DNA of 18,530 nucleotides from Gemmatimonadota bacterium. Its GTDB lineage: Bacteria; Gemmatimonadota; Gemmatimonadetes; Longimicrobiales; Gaopeijiaceae. The position numbers and the translations under genes are program-made. Within the stretch, counting starts at the first letter, position 1. Each line of letters opens with the position of its first letter. Under the pieces are notes generated by a model. The model saw nothing but the letters and a program-made list of their open reading frames with translations, had not been told where the DNA came from and searched no databases. Location: the NCBI GenBank assembly GCA_021295835.1, contig JAGWBP010000043.1:1-18530 (forward strand), written 5' to 3'. Of the stretch, positions 7,425 to 12,820 are shown one piece after another.

Positions 7425-7832
7425 CTATGCGACATGCGGATGGACCGCCTCGACGACCCACCGGGCCCCGCTTCGGGCGGCATCGGCGTCGGCGCGCGAG
7501 TAGAACCCGGACGGCGTGAGGTCCTCGGCCCCGTAGAATGCCAGCTCCCGGTCGCGACGCAGGCTCCGCGAGACATCGGCCAGTGCGTCCGCCTCGGCGC
7601 GCAGCGGCGCTGGGAGGCGGTCCCGCTCCGCCAGCAGGATCGGCGAGACGTCGTGGATACGCGGCGGGTCGATCCCGACGGACCGAAGCAGCCCCTTGAG
7701 CGCCAGCTCGACGACCTCCTGGGATTCGCGCACCACGTCCGCCCAGCCCTCCCCTTCGTGGAGCACGTCGAGCGCGGCCAGGCGGAGCTTCGCGCGACGG
7801 AGGTAGTCCCGCGCCAGTCCCGCGTTCTTCAC
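7425..7832 (-). CDS. HEPN-domain toxin of a HEPN/MNT toxin-antitoxin pair
   Basis: This encodes 135 residues from GTG at 7832, whose first bases overlap the TGA of the MNT gene (GTGA), so translation is probably coupled. The all-helical HEPN signature is visible: LARDYLRRAKLRLAALDVL, then ADVVRESQEVVELALKGLLRSVGIDPPRIHDVSPIL, then a C-terminal helix. HEPN toxins of this type are generally RNases, with an R-x(4-6)-H active site. The only such spacing seen here is R124-x6-H131 in RWVVEAVH at the very end, which is plausible but unproven. In HEPN/MNT modules the nucleotidyltransferase partner neutralises the toxin, sometimes by nucleotide transfer onto it. Gene order is antitoxin first, toxin second. 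Confidence 0.8.
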   Translation of the reverse strand: MKNAGLARDYLRRAKLRLAALDVLHEGEGWADVVRESQEVVELALKGLLRSVGIDPPRIHDVSPILLAERDRLPAPLRAEADALADVSRSLRRDRELAFYGAEDLTPSGFYSRADADAARSGARWVVEAVHPHVA

Positions 7833-8413
7833 CCTTCGCGCACCCAGTAGGGGTTGCCGTGCGCAACGCGTTGTGAAATCCGATTGGCGACGATCCGGCG
7901 CCGGACGGCCGCGAGGGCGCGCGACACTAGAAGCCGCCGTTCGAAGAGGACGAGGCCGTCCACGGCCACCTCCGCCCATAGCCCCGATGGCGTCTCGCCC
8001 TCGCCCGGCAGGTGAACGAAGTGAGGTTCGACCCGGTGCCCGTCCCACTCCAGAGCGGGCCGTTCGTCCCACCGCCGGTACAGCGCCCGCGACACTGCGA
8101 CCTCCTCGCCCACCACCATGAGGACGTCGAGATCGGACTCCCATGACGGATGCCCTCGCGCCCAGGAGCCGAAGACGACCACCCCCAGCAGCGATTCGCC
8201 GACATCCTCGAACGCCCTGCGAACCGTCCTGACGCCGGGAGCCGGAAGCTCGCCATCCGGCGATCCCAACTTGCGCGCACAATGCCGGTTGAGCGAGATC
8301 CCCTGGGACGCCGCCCGAGCGCGCAGCGCGGCGTGCAGGCCCGGATCGATGCGGATCAGGAAGCGGCCGGAAGCCGGTCGCCGCTTCCTTCCAGAAGTGG
8401 TATCATCGTCCAT
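7829..8413 (-). CDS. MNT nucleotidyltransferase antitoxin fused to an N-terminal HicB-like RHH domain
   Basis: This encodes 194 residues. Residues 14-50 (SGRFLIRIDPGLHAALRARA followed by ASQGISLNRHCARKLG) look like the ribbon-helix-helix domain of HicB-family antitoxins, expected to bind operator DNA as a dimer. Residues 75-145 form a minimal nucleotidyltransferase with the polymerase-beta motif FGSWARG (81-87) and metal-binding D94 and D96 in ESDLDVLMVV, all intact. The rest is basic and helical, ending VREG. The fusion would join operator binding and toxin neutralisation in one chain, since ordinary MNT antitoxins lack the RHH part. The start ATG at 8413 sits inside an inverted repeat and just behind a good promoter, suggesting autoregulation and a leaderless mRNA. 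The HEPN gene overlaps its stop codon. Confidence 0.85.
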   Translation of the reverse strand: MDDDTTSGRKRRPASGRFLIRIDPGLHAALRARAASQGISLNRHCARKLGSPDGELPAPGVRTVRRAFEDVGESLLGVVVFGSWARGHPSWESDLDVLMVVGEEVAVSRALYRRWDERPALEWDGHRVEPHFVHLPGEGETPSGLWAEVAVDGLVLFERRLLVSRALAAVRRRIVANRISQRVAHGNPYWVREG

Positions 8414-8448
8414 GGCTGAATGATACTACACACGCGACACAGCGACAA
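8399..8448 (-). promoter_or_regulatory. Promoter and inverted-repeat operator of the HEPN/MNT operon
   Basis: On the minus strand: TTGTCG (8448-8443), 17 bp, TATCAT (8425-8420), then only 6 nt to the ATG at 8413, so the transcript would begin at about the start codon. An inverted repeat, GTATCAT (8400-8406) and ATGATAC (8420-8426) separated by 13 bp, is centred on the start codon. One half covers the -10 box and the other lies in codons 3-5. This suits repression by the operon's own RHH domain. Confidence 0.6.
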
Positions 8449-8568
8449 GCGTCCCTTCGCCGCCTTCGATGCCTAGCCCACTGCGACGGGCGGCGGTGTT
8501 CGCAGGTGCCACCAAGCTGGACGGCGTCCAATCACTCCGTGGTCGGGACTCCCACGGCATTCGTCAAC

Positions 8569-8585
8569 CCGGCGCTTCGCGCCGG
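8569..8585. terminator. GC hairpin downstream of the small LRR gene
   Basis: A perfect 7-bp stem, CCGGCGC / GCGCCGG, with a 3-nt TTC loop lies 29 nt past the stop of the minus-strand LRR gene. There is no T-run on either side, so it may be a Rho-independent-like stabilising hairpin rather than a true terminator. Confidence 0.35.
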
Positions 8586-8613
8586 ATCCCATTCGTCACA
8601 GCCAATCCTGAAC

Positions 8614-9510
8614 TCAATCGCACCTCGGGCCGCGCCAACCCGAGAGTCCATCAAGCCAATTATCGAACTCGGTTGTGTCCGGCGCACAAAGGCCTTCGTT
8701 GTCGTCCCAATAGAACCACTCTAGCGACGATAGGTCGAGGAAATCGAGCGGAATCTCGCCGGTCAGCGAATTGGATTCGAGATACAGCCACTCGAGATTC
8801 GACAGGTCGCCCAGCTCCGGCGGAATCTCGCCGGTTAGCGAATTGTGGTTGAGACCCAGGGTTTCAAGATTCGACAGGTCGCCCAGCTCCGACGGAATCT
8901 CGCCCGTCAGCGAATTGGAGAGGACCCACAGGACTTCGAGACTCGACAGGTCGCCCAGCTCGGACGGAATCTCGCCGGTGAGAGAATTGCCCCGTAGAGT
9001 CAGCGTATCAACCCGGCCGTCCGCATTGGTGCTCACCCCGTGCCACTCGTCAAGGGGCTTGTCGGTCTTCCAGTTCGCGTTGTTCCTCCAGCCGTCGCCG
9101 CCCAGTTCTCCGTACAGGATCTCCAACACCTGCCGCTCGGTGAGGCGGACGAATGCGGTTAAGTCCTGCGATGCCGACAAACTGCCGTCGGAGGCCGTCA
9201 CGGTGATCTCCGCGCTCCCACTCGCCACCCCCGTGACCGCCACGGAGTCACCCGAGACGGTCGCCACTTCGGCGTCGGAGGACGAGGCCGCATAGCTGAG
9301 CTCGTCTCCGTCCGGATCGCTGAAGTGCCCCGCGAGATCAACCGACTCGGTGCTGCCGACCTCGACCGTCAGCTCCGGTATACTCCCGACTGCAACCGGC
9401 GACCGGGGCTCGCCGCACCCAACCACCCAGGCGACGACCGCGACCGGGACGGAGACGCTCAGGGCGAGCCGAAGAGCGCCGCTCGTTCGGTGGCGATAAA
9501 TTGCGGGCAT
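8614..9510 (-). CDS. Small LRR lipoprotein with an N-terminal Ig/cadherin-like domain
   Basis: This encodes 298 residues. ATG at 9510 has AGGAGG 6 nt upstream. The signal peptide ends in lipobox VVGC, with C32 as the lipid anchor, so the protein is probably membrane-attached and exposed. Residues 45-120 (VDLAGHFSDPDGDELSYAAS, then SGSAEITVTASDG) resemble a bacterial Ig/cadherin-like domain. A linker of the RQVLEILYGELGGDGWRNNANW type precedes four plant-type 24-residue LRRs (L..L.L..NSLTGEIPSELGDLS) and the cap YWDDNEGLCAPDTTEFDNWL. The same linker and cap occur in the two large LRR proteins downstream. The likely role is surface binding or adhesion; no ligand can be inferred. Third-position GC is lower than in neighbouring genes (AAT and GAA codons are common). 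Confidence 0.82.
   Translation of the reverse strand: MPAIYRHRTSGALRLALSVSVPVAVVAWVVGCGEPRSPVAVGSIPELTVEVGSTESVDLAGHFSDPDGDELSYAASSSDAEVATVSGDSVAVTGVASGSAEITVTASDGSLSASQDLTAFVRLTERQVLEILYGELGGDGWRNNANWKTDKPLDEWHGVSTNADGRVDTLTLRGNSLTGEIPSELGDLSSLEVLWVLSNSLTGEIPSELGDLSNLETLGLNHNSLTGEIPPELGDLSNLEWLYLESNSLTGEIPLDFLDLSSLEWFYWDDNEGLCAPDTTEFDNWLDGLSGWRGPRCD
8749..8996. repeat. 72-bp tandem DNA repeat inside the small LRR gene
   Basis: Units starting at 8749, 8821 and 8893, with a partial unit at 8965, each open with CGGAATCTCGCC and close with GACAGGTCGCCCAGCTC. Each unit encodes one 24-residue leucine-rich repeat. The ends are nearly identical between units while the middles differ, as expected for repeats that expand or contract in register. 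Confidence 0.85.
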
Positions 9511-9899
9511 GGCACGCCTCCTGTTGCCTTAGCTTGTCCATGAACCTTCGGGGTCAAGCGTGCAGTATATGGGTCTGAGGGACCCCTTGCAAGCTCACGG
9601 TGCGCGCGCGCGCGGCTGGGTTCCGAGCCCGTCTCCGGTGCCTGGAAACACCTCGGCGTCCTTGCGGCCGCCGGGGCTGGGGAGGGAGTCGGCGGCGGTG
9701 CGGCCCCGCTATCCAGAGGGCCCGTGCAGGGGTCGCGAGCCCGCAGGCGAGCATGCGCCAGCAATCGCGCTTCGAACCGTCGCGACCCACGGCTCCAGAG
9801 GGCAGATTGCCATCTGACCACCGAACATGCAACTTTGCAGATGGATTGCGTCGGCGACGCCGAGTGGCGAGTGGGCAGCACTGCAGAGGAGCCAGAACC
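9511..9899. other. Gene-poor stretch upstream of two divergent LRR loci
   Basis: No supported gene lies here; the open frames are arginine- and proline-rich shadows. It holds the small LRR gene's ribosome site and promoter (to about 9592), an alternating GC run at 9600-9614, and nothing else recognisable up to the small ORF at 9900. Confidence 0.5.
9564..9592 (-). promoter_or_regulatory. Candidate promoter of the small LRR lipoprotein gene
   Basis: On the minus strand: TTGCAA (9592-9587), exactly 17 bp, then TATACT (9569-9564), leaving a leader of about 50 nt to ATG 9510. The spacer contains an inverted repeat, GGGTC-CCTCA-GACCC, that could be a regulator site. The promoter call is from consensus matching only. 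Confidence 0.5.
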
Positions 9900-10217
9900 G
9901 TGGCGGGATATGCTCGCAAGACCGCGCTTGGACCGGTCGAGGTGCTCCTGCGGGCCGAGGAGATGCTCCCGGCGATCATCGGGGTCGGCAGATCCAGGAA
10001 GTCGTCGCACGGCGCCACCTACTCGGGCCGGGAGGGCACCGTCGTCCTGACCGCGCACCGCCACGGTCCCTTCACCGACGTCACGGCGCAGACCGACCGT
10101 CTGGGCACATCGCGCATGGACTACGAGATCCAGCGCTTCCTCAACCACCTCCCCTACGAGTACGGGGATGCGGGGGGCCAGGGCTCGGGCGATCCCGGCC
10201 GACAAGGGGGAGGATGA
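9900..10217 (+). CDS. Small unrecognised protein, possibly 5'-truncated
   Basis: The frame runs from GTG 9900 (105 residues), but strongly coding-like codons begin only near 9930. I do not recognise the family. The distinctive part reads SHGATYSGREGTVVLTAHRHGPFTDVTAQ, then TDRLGTSRMDYEIQRFLNHLPYEYGD, and has the hydrophobic and charged patterning of a small folded domain followed by a Gly-rich tail. It has no signal peptide or membrane segment. Its stop lies 31 nt before the start of the large LRR lipoprotein on the same strand, so the two could share a transcript. The start is uncertain, as no ribosome site is evident. It may be the surviving 3' part of a longer gene disrupted upstream. Confidence 0.4.
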   Translation: MAGYARKTALGPVEVLLRAEEMLPAIIGVGRSRKSSHGATYSGREGTVVLTAHRHGPFTDVTAQTDRLGTSRMDYEIQRFLNHLPYEYGDAGGQGSGDPGRQGGG

Positions 10218-10248
10218 GCTTCCCATCGCTTGCGGCGCTCAGGGCCGC

Positions 10249-12819
10249 ATGACGCGAGTACTGGGCGGACTGCCTGTGGCAGTGGCGGTCCTGGTGGCCT
10301 GCGAGAAGCCGGTGGAACTCGTCCCGGACGAGCCTACGACCGTCGTTGTCGAGCCGGATTCGGTCCACTTCGCCGCGCTCGAGGGCTCGGTGCCGCTCTC
10401 CGCCACCGTGTTCGATCAGGACGGGGGCGAGATGGAGGGGGTCGTCGTCACGTGGCGGTCGTCGGACCCCGAGGTGGCGCGTCTAGGGCCGGTCGGACTC
10501 GTCACCTCGGTCGGAGACGGGGCCGCAGCCGCCATCGCGACGTCCGGGGAGGTGGAGGGCTCGGCGAAGGTCGTCGTCGCGCAACTGGCTGCGTCGATCT
10601 GGATCCGGCCCGGCGTCGACATCCGCATGGACGCCCTCGGCGACACGGCGCGGCTGGCCGCCGAGGTGCTCGACCCCAATGGGCGCCCGGTCCCGGACGC
10701 CGATGTCGTCTGGTCAACCGCCGACGGCAAGGTGGCGAAGGTTACCGACGCCGGATTGCTGACCGGGGTCGGCAACGGCTCGACCACGGTCAGGGCCTCC
10801 TTCGGCGAGCTAGTCGACTTCGTGTTCGTGTCGATCAGGCAGGTCCCGGCCGATGTTCGACTGGTGCCGGCCTACGACACGATCCGCTTCGCCTCCTTCG
10901 GCGACACCGCCGATCTGGCCGCCGAGGTGCTGGACCCTCGGGGCAAGCTCATCGAGGGGGCGGCGGTCTCCTGGTCCTCCAGCGACTCGCGCGTCGCCTC
11001 GGTCGACCGCGACGGTGTGGTGGATGCCCGGGGCAACGGGTGGGCGCAGATATCGGCCTCGATCCACGCGCTCTCCGCCTCGGTATGGGTCGAGGTGGAC
11101 CAGATCCCGACCGTCTTCAGGGCGTACAGCGAGGTCGACGTCATCGCGATCGGCGACTCGACCCAACTTCGGACCGAGGCCTTCGACGCGGGGGGATCGG
11201 CGATTCTGGACGGCAACGTCGCGTGGAGATCCAGCGACGTGGAGGTGGCTTCGGTGAGCGCGGCAGGGTGGGTGCTGGCGACCGGCGAGGGCCCGGTCGA
11301 GATCACGGCCGAGCTGAAGGGCCTAGAGGCTTCGGTCACCCTCTCGGTCGTCTCTTCGGACGAGTACGCACTCCTGGCGCTCTACGACGCGACGGATGGG
11401 CGGTCGTGGGCGCTGAACGCGAAGTGGAAGAGCGACGCTCCGCTCGCCGAGTGGTACGGCGTGGATGTGGGCGAGGACAATCGGGTGGTCTCGATCGTAC
11501 TGGTGGCGAATGGGCTGGCAGGCGAGCTCCCCGCCGATATCGGTCGCCTGACCGCGCTCGAGAGTCTGCAACTGGCCGAGAACGGCCTGGAGGGGGAGAT
11601 CGTCTCCGAGGTGGGCAGGATGGAGAGCCTCGAGGTGCTGGATCTCTCGGGGAACTCGCTCGACGGCCCGATCCCCCCCGAGATCGCTCAGCTGGGCGAG
11701 CTCCGCCACCTGCTGCTCTCCAACAACGATCTCTCCGGCGAGATTCCGTCCGAACTCGGCGAGCTGGAGAGCCTGCGCTCCCTCGACCTCTGCTACAATG
11801 TGCTCCGGGGGACGATTCCGGCCGGGCTGGGCGATCTCTCCGAGCTCGAGACGCTCTCGCTCTGCGGCGACGACCAGGAGGTGGGGTCCGGCAACCAACT
11901 GACCGGCGCGATTCCCCCCGAGCTAGGCAGGCTGGCGCAGCTAAGGGAGCTGGACCTGGGCGCCAACCGGCTTCAGGGGCCCATTCCCCCCGAGCTGGGC
12001 GATCTCTCGAAGCTCGAGACGCTCCGCCTCTACTCCAACCTGCTGACGAGCATTCCCGCCGAGATCGGTCGCCTGGATAGCCTCCGCTCCCTCTTCCTCT
12101 ACGGCAACCGGCTGACCGGCAAGATACCCCCGGAGCTGGGCGACCTCGCCAAGCTGGACACGCTCCTTCTCGGCGCCGGGTGGTCGAGCGGCAGCAACTC
12201 GCTCTCCGGGCCGATCCCGCCCGAGCTGGGCGAGCTCGGCAACCTTCAGAAGCTCGACCTCGGCCACAACGAGCTGAGCGGCAAGATTCCGCCGGAGCTG
12301 GGCGACCTCGCCAAGCTGGAGTGGCTCGTCGCCTGCTCGGCTGGCGTGTCGGGCTCGCTTCCGACCGAGCTCGGCGAGCTGGGCGAGCTTCGCCGACTGT
12401 ACCTCTGCTCGAACGAGCTGGAGAGGATGGTCCCAGAGGAGTTGGGCGATCTGGGCAGTCTCGTGCACCTGTACCTGGGGGGCAACCTGCTGAGCGGCGA
12501 GTTCCCCGAGTCTATGATGGCGGTGCTCAGTCTCACAGAGTTCTTCTGGGGGGGCAACCCGGGCCTCTGCGTCCCCCGGACGGAGGAGTTCGAGGAGTGG
12601 CTGGAGTCGATCCCCAAGTCGTCGGGCATCTACTGCGACCCTGCGGAGCGGCGCGACGATGGGGGTGGCGGGGTCGATGTCCCGGGGTTCTGCTCTCTGA
12701 CGGTCGCTCCGACCCGGTCGGCTCGCATCGAGCGAGCGCTGGCCGGGATCAGCTCCCGGGGCGAGACCGTCCTGGCGGCAACCGAGACCAGGGCGGTGCA
12801 CTGCCAGACTGTGCGCTGA
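10249..12819 (+). CDS. Large surface lipoprotein: four BIG2-like domains plus about 14 LRRs
   Basis: This encodes 856 residues. ATG 10249 is chosen because it starts a compact lipoprotein signal peptide, MTRVLGGLPVAVAVLVAC, with anchor C18; the upstream in-frame ATG at 10168 adds 27 residues of non-signal sequence. Four bacterial Ig-like group 2 repeats follow to about residue 370, each with a W[RS]SSD..VA.V..-type core. A linker (LLALYDATDGRSWALNAKWK) leads into about fourteen plant-type LRRs ((I/L)PPELG.L..L..L.L..N.L.G). Two of these are longer, with Cys/Gly-rich insertions (LSLCGDDQEVGSGNQL and LLLGAGWSSGSNSL). The cap is NPGLCVPRTEEFEEWLESIP. The C-terminal 50 or so residues are low-complexity. 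It is probably an exposed adhesion or recognition protein. The paralogue starts one base after its stop. Confidence 0.85.
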   Translation: MTRVLGGLPVAVAVLVACEKPVELVPDEPTTVVVEPDSVHFAALEGSVPLSATVFDQDGGEMEGVVVTWRSSDPEVARLGPVGLVTSVGDGAAAAIATSGEVEGSAKVVVAQLAASIWIRPGVDIRMDALGDTARLAAEVLDPNGRPVPDADVVWSTADGKVAKVTDAGLLTGVGNGSTTVRASFGELVDFVFVSIRQVPADVRLVPAYDTIRFASFGDTADLAAEVLDPRGKLIEGAAVSWSSSDSRVASVDRDGVVDARGNGWAQISASIHALSASVWVEVDQIPTVFRAYSEVDVIAIGDSTQLRTEAFDAGGSAILDGNVAWRSSDVEVASVSAAGWVLATGEGPVEITAELKGLEASVTLSVVSSDEYALLALYDATDGRSWALNAKWKSDAPLAEWYGVDVGEDNRVVSIVLVANGLAGELPADIGRLTALESLQLAENGLEGEIVSEVGRMESLEVLDLSGNSLDGPIPPEIAQLGELRHLLLSNNDLSGEIPSELGELESLRSLDLCYNVLRGTIPAGLGDLSELETLSLCGDDQEVGSGNQLTGAIPPELGRLAQLRELDLGANRLQGPIPPELGDLSKLETLRLYSNLLTSIPAEIGRLDSLRSLFLYGNRLTGKIPPELGDLAKLDTLLLGAGWSSGSNSLSGPIPPELGELGNLQKLDLGHNELSGKIPPELGDLAKLEWLVACSAGVSGSLPTELGELGELRRLYLCSNELERMVPEELGDLGSLVHLYLGGNLLSGEFPESMMAVLSLTEFFWGGNPGLCVPRTEEFEEWLESIPKSSGIYCDPAERRDDGGGGVDVPGFCSLTVAPTRSARIERALAGISSRGETVLAATETRAVHCQTVR

Positions 12820-12820
12820 C

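Noticed and set aside
8749..8996. CRISPR-like regular repeats
   Set aside because: The 72-bp periodicity is coding (24-residue LRRs), there are no unique spacers, and no cas genes are present.
9600..9614. Alternating GC run as a Z-DNA element
   Set aside because: Only about 15 nt long in a very GC-rich genome; expected by chance and without supporting context.
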